Position numbers and translations under genes: made by a program. The notes under the pieces are model-generated. The model saw only the letters and a program-made list of their open reading frames with translations. It did not search any database and was not told the origin of the DNA. DNA of 64,000 nucleotides. Origin: Parvularculaceae bacterium. Its GTDB lineage: Bacteria > Pseudomonadota > Alphaproteobacteria > Caulobacterales > Parvularculaceae. The stretch is from the NCBI GenBank assembly GCA_021776475.1, contig JAJFFV010000005.1:930001-994000 (forward strand), read 5' to 3'. Positions 48,187 through 55,767 of the stretch are shown one piece after another (the first letter of the stretch is position 1; the number at the start of each line of letters is the position of its first letter).

Positions 48187-48525
48187 TCAGACGATCAGTG
48201 TAATAGCTATTATCGACCAGAGGGCGACAGCGCCGAGAATGAGAGCGAATAGGGTGTTGAGAAAAAGTAACATGCCTCGTGTATCGGGCTTGTGGATGTA
48301 GTCGTCGATCAGTATCTCAATACCGAGGCGCATGTGAAAAAACCCGGCCAGGATAAGCAGGCCAAGAGGCAATGCGGTCCACGGTTTCGCAATCCACACC
48401 ATCAGTTCAGGGCGCGTATCGTCTGCGTGAGAGATTAGGGCGATGACAAACCAGATCACCAGCGGGATCATGACAAGCGCCGTGCCGCGTTGGAAAATGA
48501 AATGAGCAGTACCTTTTTGTGACAT
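48187..48525 (-). CDS. sdhD: Succinate dehydrogenase membrane anchor SdhD
   Basis: Small membrane subunit of complex II, 112 residues with three hydrophobic segments near 18-35, 48-70 and 85-108. [20 protein letters not shown] near 63-82 carries the heme b and quinone-proximal residues typical of SdhD (histidine in FHMRLG, then DY). It begins 3 bases after sdhC, so the two are translated together. Confidence 0.92.
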   Translation of the reverse strand: MSQKGTAHFIFQRGTALVMIPLVIWFVIALISHADDTRPELMVWIAKPWTALPLGLLILAGFFHMRLGIEILIDDYIHKPDTRGMLLFLNTLFALILGAVALWSIIAITLIV

Positions 48526-48528
48526 CGA

Positions 48529-48927
48529 TCAGCTCCCTGCGCCCATGACCATCGCCATCGCCCAGATAAGGGATGTCAGAATGATCGAGCCGACAAAGGC
48601 GACCCAGCCGGTTAAGGTCGCGGTCTCTTTTGAAAAACCATAGCCAGCGTCCCAGAACAAAAATCGTAACCCGTTGATCAGATGAAAAGATATCGACCAA
48701 GTGTAACCGACAAGGATCATCAGGCCGAGAGGAGAGCCGAATATCGACTGAACCGTGGTGTAGGCATCGTCGCCCATGGCGGCAGCGGCAAGCCAGACCG
48801 TGATCAAAATCGCACCACCATATTGTGCCGCGCCCGTGACCCGGTGAAGTATGGAAGCTGCCATGGTGACGGTCCAGCGCCAGACTTGTAAATGGGGTGA
48901 AAGCGGGGCGGTTGTCTGATTTGACAT
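48529..48927 (-). CDS. sdhC: Succinate dehydrogenase cytochrome b556 subunit SdhC
   Basis: Membrane subunit of complex II, 132 residues. SPHLQVWRWTVTMAASILHR near residues 10-29 is the family motif, with Ser and Arg for quinone binding. The heme-ligand histidine is in SFHLINGLRFLFWDAGYG near 81-98. Three membrane segments are visible. The ATG at 48927 (MSNQTTAP) is chosen because GAGGGAG lies about 14-20 bases upstream and the start fits the family; the frame is open to 48975 upstream. It is the first gene of the sdhCDAB operon. Confidence 0.94.
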   Translation of the reverse strand: MSNQTTAPLSPHLQVWRWTVTMAASILHRVTGAAQYGGAILITVWLAAAAMGDDAYTTVQSIFGSPLGLMILVGYTWSISFHLINGLRFLFWDAGYGFSKETATLTGWVAFVGSIILTSLIWAMAMVMGAGS

Positions 48928-48957
48928 TGTTCTGTTCGTTCTCCCTCTCAGGCCGCG

Positions 48958-48985
48958 AAGATAGATAAAGAGCACGGCAAGTCAA
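48958..48985 (-). promoter_or_regulatory. Promoter of the sdhCDAB operon
   Basis: On the minus strand TTGACT (48985-48980), a 16-base spacer, then TATCTT (48963-48958), about 30 bases before the sdhC start. Close to the sigma-70 consensus and well placed. Confidence 0.5.
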
Positions 48986-49131
48986 CGCGTTACATCTGTT
49001 TTTGGGCGTTTGCAGCCCCAAAGTGATCGCTTGTACCAATATTCTGTGGGGTCATTTACAACTTGCCATGGACAAAAGCCCCGGTTTTGCGCCACTCTGC
49101 CGGCTGTAGGTGAACAAAGGTGCGAGTCAAA

Positions 49132-49650
49132 ATGGGGAAAACAACAGTGAAATCAGGCGTTCTTGCCGCGATAACGGCCGCTTTGGTGTTTTCCTGGGCG
49201 CCTCTGGTGGCGGCCGAAGTCTCTGACAGCATGTCTGCGGCAGATATTGAGCAACTCTTGAGCGAGGCTGGGCTTGGTGGAAAAATCCTTGAAGACAAGG
49301 GGACCGGTGCGCCGGTTGCGCTCGGCAAAATGGGTGAAATCAGCTTTGTCGTAAGAGCGATGGATTGTGGCGGGTCACCGATCGCCTGCAAACGGCTTTT
49401 GTTCTTTGCCAATTTTGACCTCAATCGGGACGTGAGCGATACTGATTTCCGCATCGTCAATGACTTCAACGAAGCCCATTTTGACGGCAGAGCCTATGTT
49501 ATCGAAAACACTAATCAGATGGGGGTCGATTATTTCATCGATTTGACCGGCGGGGTGACATCTGATCATATTTCAAGCCGTCTTTCGCGCTGGCGTGGTG
49601 TTGTCAACACCTTCCTCAAGGACATTCGCAGCGCCAGTACCGGTTCTTAA
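49132..49650 (+). CDS. Exported YbjN-domain protein
   Basis: A 172-residue protein with a signal peptide (VKSGVLAAITAALVFSWAPL, cleavage near VAAE). The mature part has the YbjN fold (PF10722): MSAADIEQLLSEAGLGGKIL, then a beta-strand region CKRLLFFANFDLNRDVSDTD, FNEAHFDGRAYVIENTNQMG and YFIDLTGGVTSDHISSRLSR. YbjN proteins resemble type III chaperone-like folds and are linked to stress and motility phenotypes in enterobacteria, but exported versions are uncharacterised. Start ATG 49132 is preferred; GTG 49120 is in frame. It is divergent from the sdh operon. Confidence 0.83.
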   Translation: MGKTTVKSGVLAAITAALVFSWAPLVAAEVSDSMSAADIEQLLSEAGLGGKILEDKGTGAPVALGKMGEISFVVRAMDCGGSPIACKRLLFFANFDLNRDVSDTDFRIVNDFNEAHFDGRAYVIENTNQMGVDYFIDLTGGVTSDHISSRLSRWRGVVNTFLKDIRSASTGS

Positions 49651-49683
49651 GAAATCGCCGAACAATTTTGCTGTAAAGCGTGC

Positions 49684-49720
49684 TTGACAGCTGATCTCTA
49701 GCTTGTAAAGGGCACTTTAC
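49684..49720 (+). promoter_or_regulatory. Promoter with overlapping palindromic operator for the XRE-CPBP operon
   Basis: TTGACA (49684-49689), 16-base spacer, TAAAGG (49706-49711). A perfect palindrome GTAAAG-GGCA-CTTTAC (49705-49720) covers the -10. A site here would block RNA polymerase, fitting autoregulation by the XRE protein encoded at 50002. Confidence 0.55.
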
Positions 49721-49740
49721 CGAAGGTTCCCCTATTTTGT

Positions 49741-49989
49741 TTGTTATTCGGCGGTGTAAATAGGCAAAATCTTTCTGCTGAACATACCGGCCGCGCTCAC
49801 CTTCACCAGCTGGTTCCTGTTAATGGGCCTTGTGCTGATCAAATTCGACGACTTAAGGATCTCAGGAACCGGTTTCTCAAAAAAGCAGAAAGAGAAGGAG
49901 GCATAAATGAACAATCCGCCATTCTCATCTTTTTGGCGGCGGTGATGATCAAAGGAGTGAGGTTCTTCGGCAATGAGTTAAAGGGATAA
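49741..49989 (+). pseudogene. Possible decayed small membrane-protein genes upstream of the XRE regulator
   Basis: This 350-base interval is covered by broken frames rather than one clear gene. One frame, open from 49760 after a stop, reads IFLLNIPAALTFTSWFLLMG then LVLIKFDDLRISGTGF and a basic tail KKQKEKEA, like the end of a membrane protein, but has no good start. It is followed by a perfect AAGGAGG and an ATG at 49907 that stops after 12 codons, while another frame continues AILIFLAAVMIKGVRFFGNE. Frameshifts in one or two small membrane-protein genes would explain this. Membrane proteins often accompany this kind of XRE regulator. Confidence 0.4.
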
Positions 49990-50001
49990 GGTAACACAGC
50001 C

Positions 50002-50211
50002 ATGAACAACAAATTGCCGCAGCTCAGAGATCAAAACGGTTGGAGCCAGGGCGCGCTGGCAAGCCGGCTGGGGGTCTCGCGCCAGACGATTAACGCTCTT
50101 GAGAAGGGTCGATATGATCCGTCCTTGCCGCTAGCATTCAAGATCGCCCGGTTGTTCAAATTGAGTATTGAAGATATTTTCAACGAAACACATGGAGGGG
50201 TCAATGACTGA
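50002..50211 (+). CDS. XRE-family transcriptional regulator, YgzD-like
   Basis: Single helix-turn-helix protein of 69 residues. LPQLRDQNGWSQGALASRLG leads into the recognition helix VSRQTINALEKGRYDPSLP near residues 24-42, then LAFKIARLFKLSIEDIF. The RQTINALEKG-YDPSL pattern marks a large group of small regulators encoded next to membrane proteins. The downstream CPBP protease starts inside its last codons (ATG 50204), indicating translational coupling. The palindrome at 49705-49720 is its probable operator. Confidence 0.93.
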   Translation: MNNKLPQLRDQNGWSQGALASRLGVSRQTINALEKGRYDPSLPLAFKIARLFKLSIEDIFNETHGGVND

Positions 50212-51226
50212 CACTCAGCAAGCTGACGTAAATTGGGACACGGGCGTAAAGTTAATTGTACCGAAGGCGCATGTTTACGCGGAGATTCCTGAGACAGCAC
50301 GCCCGGTGAGCGGTATATGGGCGATCCCGCAAACGATTTTGATTTTCCTGCTGGCCGCGATTTTCGCCGTTATGGTTGTGCTTATTGTGGGATTTGTCGT
50401 TGGGCTGGTTGGGGTTGGCAGCGGTCAATTGACTGAAGCAGAATTACAGGATCCTTCAGGCTGGTTTTTAGGACTAGTCATCGTCGCAGCTGTCATCGCT
50501 TTTTTCGGCGGGCTGATGCTGATCACGATGCTCAAGGTTAAAATGGAGAAACGATCTCTTGCATCCGCCGGCCTTGATGGATTTCTTTATGGCGGCCGGT
50601 TCTGGAAAGGATTCTGCGGCGGGGTTTTCTTGGCTCTCATTTTGACCTTGCCGTCAGTGCTAGTCGGCTCACCGACAGGGATGGAGGCACCTGAACAGTT
50701 GAATTGGGATCATGTTAAATCGACTGGGTTTGCTCTCTTTTTTGTGGGAATTTTTCTTGTCGTGCTAATCCAGGCATCAAGCGAAGAAGTTCTTTTTCGC
50801 GGTTGGATGATGAGTGGCACTGCAGCCCGCCATGGCCTCTTTTTCAGTGTACTGTTCTCATCGGTCATCTTTGGCCTTTTTCATGGCGACAGGTTCGTTG
50901 CCGGCCCGATCTGGGGGCTTTATGCTGTGCTGGCAACCGGCAGCTTGGGCGTTCTTTTGGCCGGTGTATCGAAGGCGTCGGGATCGGTGTTGCCCGCCGC
51001 CGGCATACACAGTGGCTACAATGTTACATTGATTTCTGCGGCGGTCGCATTTGTTGCAGCATCGAGCGAAGACGGAGACCTGATGGCGGCGTTCTCGAAG
51101 GCATTCGATCTTGAAAACCTGCAACCACCGGAACTTGGCCTGCCGTTCTTTGTGGACGTGGCAGTGCGGGTTGCCGTGCCTGTTGGCATCGGATTGTGGC
51201 TGATGGGCAGAGCTCGCAAAACCTGA
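50204..51226 (+). CDS. CPBP-family intramembrane protease
   Basis: Integral membrane protein of 340 residues with about eight hydrophobic segments, of the Abi/CAAX-like protease family. Motif 1 is SSEEVLFRGWMM near residues 191-202 (EExxxR), motif 2 is FGLFHGDRF near 222-230, and motif 3 is GIHSGYN near 266-272, giving the glutamates and histidines expected for a glutamic-type protease. The ATG at 50204 has GGAGGGG just upstream and overlaps the XRE gene by 8 bases. Substrate unknown; roles in protein maturation or bacteriocin-type immunity are known for relatives. Confidence 0.9.
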   Translation: MTDTQQADVNWDTGVKLIVPKAHVYAEIPETARPVSGIWAIPQTILIFLLAAIFAVMVVLIVGFVVGLVGVGSGQLTEAELQDPSGWFLGLVIVAAVIAFFGGLMLITMLKVKMEKRSLASAGLDGFLYGGRFWKGFCGGVFLALILTLPSVLVGSPTGMEAPEQLNWDHVKSTGFALFFVGIFLVVLIQASSEEVLFRGWMMSGTAARHGLFFSVLFSSVIFGLFHGDRFVAGPIWGLYAVLATGSLGVLLAGVSKASGSVLPAAGIHSGYNVTLISAAVAFVAASSEDGDLMAAFSKAFDLENLQPPELGLPFFVDVAVRVAVPVGIGLWLMGRARKT

Positions 51227-51381
51227 AACCGGTTTCCTAATCTTACGGGACCAGCAATTTACAGGGTTGCCCCTATTGGGGCCAGCATTGCATTTTTTTG
51301 CCTCTCGTGGTCTCTTTTGGGGTGGCTGAGTGGTGCAAAGGGGTGGCGATATCCCCGTTTCTATGAGGAGGATTTGGTCTC

Positions 51382-52308
51382 ATGCGTTGGCAGGGTAGAA
51401 GAAAAAGCACAAATGTTGTCAACCGTCGCGGTGAAGGTGGGCAAGGACTGGCTGGTGGTGCAGGGCTCGCCGGTTTGGCGTTTACCCTGATCAAGCTCAT
51501 TTTTTCAAAATTCGGCATCGGCGGGATCATTGTTCTAGTGATTGGATTCTTCGCACTGCGCGCAATTGGCATCGACCCGTTGCAACTGATAACGGGCACC
51601 GGCCCACAAACCGCGCAGCTTGGCAATTCGTCTGGCGCCGGGGAAATAAATCTGTGCGAAGATGGCGATGAAACCGACCAGTTTTTGTGTGCTGTCCTCG
51701 GATCGACGGAGGATGTGTGGAACGCCGAATTTGCAAAACGTGGCTCTGACTACCCCGAGCCAAAGCTCAATCTGTTCTCAGGCGGGGTGCAAGCCGGCGG
51801 TTGCGGATATGCATCTTCTGCAGTCGGACCGTTTTACTGTCCAGCGACTCGCGAACTCTATCTCGATACTGGATTTTTCAAAGAACTGTCAGGCAGATTT
51901 GGCGCCGACGGTGATTTTGCCCAAGCCTATGTCGTGGCTCACGAGATTGGCCATCACATCCAGACAGTAACCGGTACTTCTGACCAGGTGCAGCAAGCCA
52001 AACAGGGTCGCTCGGAACTGGAACAAAACGCACTACAAGTCCGGATGGAACTACAGGCAGATTGTCTGGCTGGCGTATGGGCGTTCCACGAAGATCGAAT
52101 GGAACCACTCGAGGACGGTGATATCGAAGAAGCGCTGAATGCTGCTAATGCCATTGGCGACGACACCTTGCAGCGGCAGGCAGGACAGCAGCCAATGCCG
52201 GACAGTTTTACACACGGTTCCTCAGATCAACGCAAACGCTGGTTCAAGACCGGTTACAAAAATGGTCTAATGGAAGATTGTGATACATTTAACGCATCAA
52301 ACCTTTGA
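51382..52308 (+). CDS. Neutral zinc metallopeptidase, YpfJ family
   Basis: A 308-residue protein (PF04228 type). The N-terminus MRWQGRRKSTNVVNRRGEGG is followed by one membrane segment near residues 40-65 (IGGIIVLVIGFFALRAIGI), so the catalytic part is probably periplasmic. The zinc motif AHEIGHHIQTVTG lies near 186-198 (HExxH), and the third ligand region includes ELQADCLAGVWAFH near 224-237. CGYASSAVGPFYCPATRELY near 141-160 is a family hallmark. The start ATG 51382 follows GAGGAGG. Physiological substrate unknown. It converges with the DsbA-like gene 3 bases away. Confidence 0.92.
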   Translation: MRWQGRRKSTNVVNRRGEGGQGLAGGAGLAGLAFTLIKLIFSKFGIGGIIVLVIGFFALRAIGIDPLQLITGTGPQTAQLGNSSGAGEINLCEDGDETDQFLCAVLGSTEDVWNAEFAKRGSDYPEPKLNLFSGGVQAGGCGYASSAVGPFYCPATRELYLDTGFFKELSGRFGADGDFAQAYVVAHEIGHHIQTVTGTSDQVQQAKQGRSELEQNALQVRMELQADCLAGVWAFHEDRMEPLEDGDIEEALNAANAIGDDTLQRQAGQQPMPDSFTHGSSDQRKRWFKTGYKNGLMEDCDTFNASNL

Positions 52309-52311
52309 GGT

Positions 52312-52905
52312 TCAGGTATTGAGAAACTCGATCAGTAAGTCAAACCGGTCCTGACCCCAGAACTTCTGTGTACGTCCCGCTTTTTCTAGGACGGCAAACG
52401 GTACGCCGAAGACCTGATCGCGATCGACGAGCACAGCACACGCCGTGAGGTCTCTATCAAGGCTTGCATCAGTTTTCGCCTGTTTGGCCAGGCCCTCATC
52501 GAGGCCTGACGCCACTGCACAGCTGGTGAGGACTTCAATATCGGAAATATTTTTGCCTTCCCCCCAGCGTGCGTCAGAAACAGCAAGCGCGAAGGGCAGT
52601 CCCTTGCCAAGTTTGTCTGCCGCCAGAAAGGCTTTGTTGGCCCGGGTCATGCTGACGTCAAACGGGTCGGGCAGTTGTGTGCCAAGGTCCATTCTTGCCG
52701 CCATCCGGGGTGCGTCTTCTGCGTAGTAGGCAAGTTTTGGTGGGCTTGATAACGGATCAAAAAATGCTGCGCCACCCGCAGGCCCTGTAAACGGGATGCA
52801 ACGCGTTGGGATGATTTTCGGCAGGTCGGCGCGGACTACTTTATGCAAACCAAGCCGAGAGTAAGGGCTGCGAAACCCGAAATAGATACGTAGCTCGTCA
52901 GTCAT
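52312..52905 (-). CDS. 2-hydroxychromene-2-carboxylate isomerase-like DsbA-family protein
   Basis: Thioredoxin-fold protein of the DsbA/kappa-GST group, 197 residues. The N-terminal strand and active-site loop IYFGFRSPYSRLGLHKV places Ser-Pro-Tyr-Ser where DsbA has CxxC, so it is not a disulfide oxidase. The cis-proline region GVPFAVLEKAGRTQKFWGQD near 166-185 is typical of NahD-like isomerases, which use glutathione in aromatic degradation. No aromatic catabolic genes are adjacent, so the substrate is open. The start ATG is at 52905. An unusual set of repeats at its promoter (52928-52976) suggests specific control. Confidence 0.85.
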   Translation of the reverse strand: MTDELRIYFGFRSPYSRLGLHKVVRADLPKIIPTRCIPFTGPAGGAAFFDPLSSPPKLAYYAEDAPRMAARMDLGTQLPDPFDVSMTRANKAFLAADKLGKGLPFALAVSDARWGEGKNISDIEVLTSCAVASGLDEGLAKQAKTDASLDRDLTACAVLVDRDQVFGVPFAVLEKAGRTQKFWGQDRFDLLIEFLNT

Positions 52906-52927
52906 GCTGTACAGCTCTTTTTTTTGC

Positions 52928-52978
52928 AGTCACTTCTAATGTGAAAGTGACTATCTGTAGAAAGTGGCTATTTGTCAA
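52928..52978 (-). promoter_or_regulatory. Promoter overlapped by tandem 17-base repeats
   Basis: Two adjacent 17-base copies, GAAAGTGACTATCTGTA (52943-52959) and GAAAGTGGCTATTTGTC (52960-52976), differ at three positions. AGTCACTT (52928-52935) is an inverted half-site matching AAGTGACT (52945-52952). On the minus strand they overlap TTGACA (52978-52973), a 17-base spacer and GATAGT (52955-52950), the probable promoter of the isomerase gene. Such repeats suggest cooperative binding of a repressor, perhaps HxlR- or MarR-like. Confidence 0.5.
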
Positions 52979-53023
52979 TACCGGTGTTTCATTGCGATGG
53001 TACGCCTACGGAAATTACAAGGC

Positions 53024-53758
53024 CTATTTCCAGTGATCGCCAATCCAGGGAGCTGGTTTGGTGTGTTTATAGAACTTCTTGAAGAACGGCGCTTTCCACT
53101 TGCCTACTCTGGCTTCATCAGGGTCTGGCTTGCCAGTAAAGGCAACAATCCTTGCTGTCGCTGGCAGGTCGGGACTTCGGATCCAGTTTAGAGGAAATTT
53201 GGGCACCAGGTTGTGCTTGAATGACACACACCACTTTGCAGGCCAAAATTTCTGATCAGGAATATATACAGAAATATATTGTTGTTCAATCAAGTGTTCC
53301 GACAGGACCTTATCTGGGTCTGCATTAAAAATGTCAAAAATTCGCGCGTGTTTTCCAGCAGGAAATCTGTAAGCGGACGTATTACCGATGCTCTGGCCCA
53401 TCTGTGTCCAATTCTCAATCACACAATACGCGCCAGGCTCGTAAGTAAAAAAGTCATCAAGACTGCTGACGATAATAAGATCAACATCAAGAAACAAAAC
53501 ATCACCCTCGAGGTCTGCAAGCGGATATTGCCAGCAGGAAAGTTTCCGCCAGGGCGTCCATTGATATTCTTCCGGTAAATTGATCGGGGGGAGGGGCAAT
53601 GCCTCGACACCCGCAACCAGGCCTGTGCTGTCATCGGTAAAGCAGATGAACCGTAATGGACCCGTGATGTTTCTCGCGACACCAGCATACAAACGGTTGA
53701 CAAATTCGGGGCCATAGCGGGTTCCCCATTTCATACAAATGACAGTTTTCTGGCTCAT
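53024..53758 (-). CDS. Glycosyltransferase-like protein
   Basis: A 244-residue cytosolic protein with a GT-A-like plan. It begins MSQKTVICMKWGTRYGPEFV, includes FICFTDDSTG near residues 37-46, and carries the DXD-type motif VLFLDVDLIIVSSLDDFF near 86-103. The WTPWRKLSCWQYP segment and the C-terminal PKFPLNWIRSPDLP and IVAFTGKPDPDEA recur in a family of small glycosyltransferase-like proteins near surface-polysaccharide genes. The in-frame extension to 53896 is dropped because it overlaps the divergent GFA gene's promoter region. Donor and acceptor unknown. Confidence 0.78.
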   Translation of the reverse strand: MSQKTVICMKWGTRYGPEFVNRLYAGVARNITGPLRFICFTDDSTGLVAGVEALPLPPINLPEEYQWTPWRKLSCWQYPLADLEGDVLFLDVDLIIVSSLDDFFTYEPGAYCVIENWTQMGQSIGNTSAYRFPAGKHARIFDIFNADPDKVLSEHLIEQQYISVYIPDQKFWPAKWCVSFKHNLVPKFPLNWIRSPDLPATARIVAFTGKPDPDEARVGKWKAPFFKKFYKHTKPAPWIGDHWK

Positions 53759-53888
53759 CGGGCGTGTCTTTCGTCCTGCTGGTCTGTCCGGCAACACCGG
53801 CTGTGCTCCAGGTGCGATACCGCACTTTCTGTGTTCATGGATTGATGCTTTAATGAAGGCGAAGAAAATTATCCAGAGGGATTGCCTG

Positions 53889-54347
53889 ATGAGCAAAAAT
53901 TTACCGGTTACAGGTGGCTGCCAGTGCGGGAAAATCCGTTACGCCATGCACACAGAGCCGCAGAACGCGCATGTTTGTCACTGCCGGATGTGCCAGCGTG
54001 CCACAGGCGGCTTGTTCGCCGCGCTAGCGGGTGCTCCGAAGGACAGGCTGAAATGGACCAAGGGCGCGCCAACTTTCTTTGCCAGCTCCAATCTTGCAAC
54101 ACGCGGGTTCTGCCCGGATTGCGGCACGCCGCTCACATTCGCCTTCAACGATCCAGAGGCAAGGATCTATGTAACGATCGGGTCTTTGGACAATCCGGAA
54201 CTTGCCGCTGTCACTTGTCAATATGGTGTCGAGGGCAAGCTTTCGTTCGTTAATTTCTGTGAGGACTTGCCGAAGGAGCGCACTGGCGAGGCCGAGGGGC
54301 AAGAAGAGTTTTTCAAAAGCCTCAAATCAAATCAGTACATGGATTAA
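53889..54347 (+). CDS. GFA/CENP-V family zinc protein
   Basis: A 152-residue protein of the glutathione-dependent formaldehyde-activating enzyme family. Zinc ligands are in GGCQCGKIRYAMH near residues 10-22, VCHCRMCQRATGGLF near 32-46 and FCPDCGTPLTF near 81-91. The C-terminal DLPKERTGE region is family-typical. Despite the family name, most members have no proven formaldehyde activity. The ATG at 53889 fits the family start and follows AGAGGG at 53875-53880. It is divergent from the glycosyltransferase-like gene. Confidence 0.9.
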   Translation: MSKNLPVTGGCQCGKIRYAMHTEPQNAHVCHCRMCQRATGGLFAALAGAPKDRLKWTKGAPTFFASSNLATRGFCPDCGTPLTFAFNDPEARIYVTIGSLDNPELAAVTCQYGVEGKLSFVNFCEDLPKERTGEAEGQEEFFKSLKSNQYMD

Positions 54348-54357
54348 ATGAGGTAAT

Positions 54358-54957
54358 TTACGCATTATTCTTCATGGCATCGAGGTAAATTGACCGTTTT
54401 GGTGCTTCAAATAATTTCTGCACCATCGGCTCGAACGCTGCCAGCGGCATGGTCTCGTATTCAGGATCAAATGCCATTTGGTCATATTGGTGACAAAACT
54501 CTGCTGTATATTGATAGTTTTCATGTCCCTCGAAATTGTCGCGCATATTCCGGTCAATACCGATATAATGAAAGAAATAATAGCCCTGGAAAATACCGTG
54601 ATGTTCGACCATCCAGTGATTTTGCTCAGAAACGAATGGTTTCAGGATTGCCGCGGCAATGTCTGGGTGGTTGTACGATCCAAGCGTATCGCCGATATCG
54701 TGCAACAAGGCACAGACGACGTATTCCTCATCGCGGCCATCACGATGGGCGCGGGTAGCCGTCTGCAAGGAATGTTCAAGCCGATCAACCGGAAAACCAC
54801 CGAAGTCTCCGTCCAGAATGCGAAAATGCTCTAACACGCGGTCCGCAAGGCCTTTGTTGAACTCGATCGCGTTGACGGCGATTTTCATCCAGTCTTCCTG
54901 CGTACCCTCGGTCATGGCCTTGAATTGGGCGCGGTCGGCGTTGGTTCCGTCTGCCAT
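54358..54957 (-). CDS. HD-domain protein, possible mixed-valent diiron oxygenase
   Basis: A 199-residue single-domain protein. RLEHSLQTATRAHRDGRDEE near residues 59-78 and VCALLHDIGDTLGSYNH near 81-97 supply the HD-type metal ligands, with a further histidine pair in VEHHGIFQGYYFF near 115-127. The combination of an HSLQ helix with LLHDIG resembles PhnZ, TmpB and inositol oxygenases, HD proteins that use a diiron centre as oxygenases rather than phosphohydrolases. Assignment between the two classes is not possible from the sequence alone. It follows pyrF on the minus strand with a 68-base gap. Confidence 0.72.
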   Translation of the reverse strand: MADGTNADRAQFKAMTEGTQEDWMKIAVNAIEFNKGLADRVLEHFRILDGDFGGFPVDRLEHSLQTATRAHRDGRDEEYVVCALLHDIGDTLGSYNHPDIAAAILKPFVSEQNHWMVEHHGIFQGYYFFHYIGIDRNMRDNFEGHENYQYTAEFCHQYDQMAFDPEYETMPLAAFEPMVQKLFEAPKRSIYLDAMKNNA

Positions 54958-55025
54958 CGGTTTCTCTCCCTTTTGATTTAGAGTATACCCATCTTGGGTA
55001 ACGAGGAAAGCCGCCGCACCAGTTT

Positions 55026-55751
55026 CTAGTGGGCCGGGCTGGCGCCAAGAGCAGCATCCATTTCGGACATTATTATACGGACCGCGGCCCGCGGGTTGCT
55101 GGCATTCAAAATCGGCCGGCCAATGACCAGGTGATCTGCACCCGCCTTGATCGCTTCGGCCGGTGTGACGATCCGTTTTTGGTCGTCACTCGCCGCACCA
55201 GCAGGACGGATGCCTGGTGTGACGATTGTCAGGTCAGACCCAAACCGTGCACGGATGGCCGCAGCTTCCCGGGCTGACGCAACGATACCGTCGACACCCG
55301 CCCTGGCCGCCATCTCTGCTCGGTACAAAACCAGTTCGTGCACAGACATATCGATGCGATTTTGCTTCAAAGTTTCTTCATTCCAGCTGGTCAACACAGT
55401 AACGGCCAAGATCTTGAGCCGTTCATTGTTTCCGCGCCCTTGTATAGCACCAGCAAGGGCATCGGGATCAGCATGTATGGTGATGAAGTCGCCGCCGAGT
55501 TTTACGGCGCTTGCAACACCTTTTTCAACGGTTGCACCGATGTCGAGAAATTTGAAATCGAGGAAAACCTTTTTGCCTTTGCCAAGCAAGCGCCGGGCGA
55601 GCGCGGCACCTCCAAGCGGCATCAATTGATATCCAATTTTGTAAAACCTTGCTCTGTCACCCAGCAATGCGACCGTTGTTTCGGCTTGTTCCAGCGATGA
55701 AACATCGAGCGGGACGATCAGACGATCGATCAGATCGGGCGCACCTGTCAT
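55026..55751 (-). CDS. pyrF: Orotidine 5'-phosphate decarboxylase PyrF
   Basis: Converts orotidine monophosphate to UMP, the last step of pyrimidine synthesis. The catalytic motif VFLDFKFLDIGATVEKGV near residues 59-76 has the Asp-x-Lys-x-x-Asp signature. The phosphate-binding elements VTPGIRPAGAASDDQKRIV and LVIGRPILNASNPRAA are present. Length is 241 residues, in the bacterial short class. It starts 16 bases after the unknown secreted-protein gene on the same strand. Confidence 0.96.
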   Translation of the reverse strand: MTGAPDLIDRLIVPLDVSSLEQAETTVALLGDRARFYKIGYQLMPLGGAALARRLLGKGKKVFLDFKFLDIGATVEKGVASAVKLGGDFITIHADPDALAGAIQGRGNNERLKILAVTVLTSWNEETLKQNRIDMSVHELVLYRAEMAARAGVDGIVASAREAAAIRARFGSDLTIVTPGIRPAGAASDDQKRIVTPAEAIKAGADHLVIGRPILNASNPRAAVRIIMSEMDAALGASPAH

Positions 55752-55767
55752 TGAGCGGTCCTGATGA

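Noticed and set aside
53759-53896. N-terminal extension of the glycosyltransferase-like protein
   Set aside because: It would extend across the divergent promoter region of the GFA gene and has no domain; the MSQKTVICMKW start is more natural.
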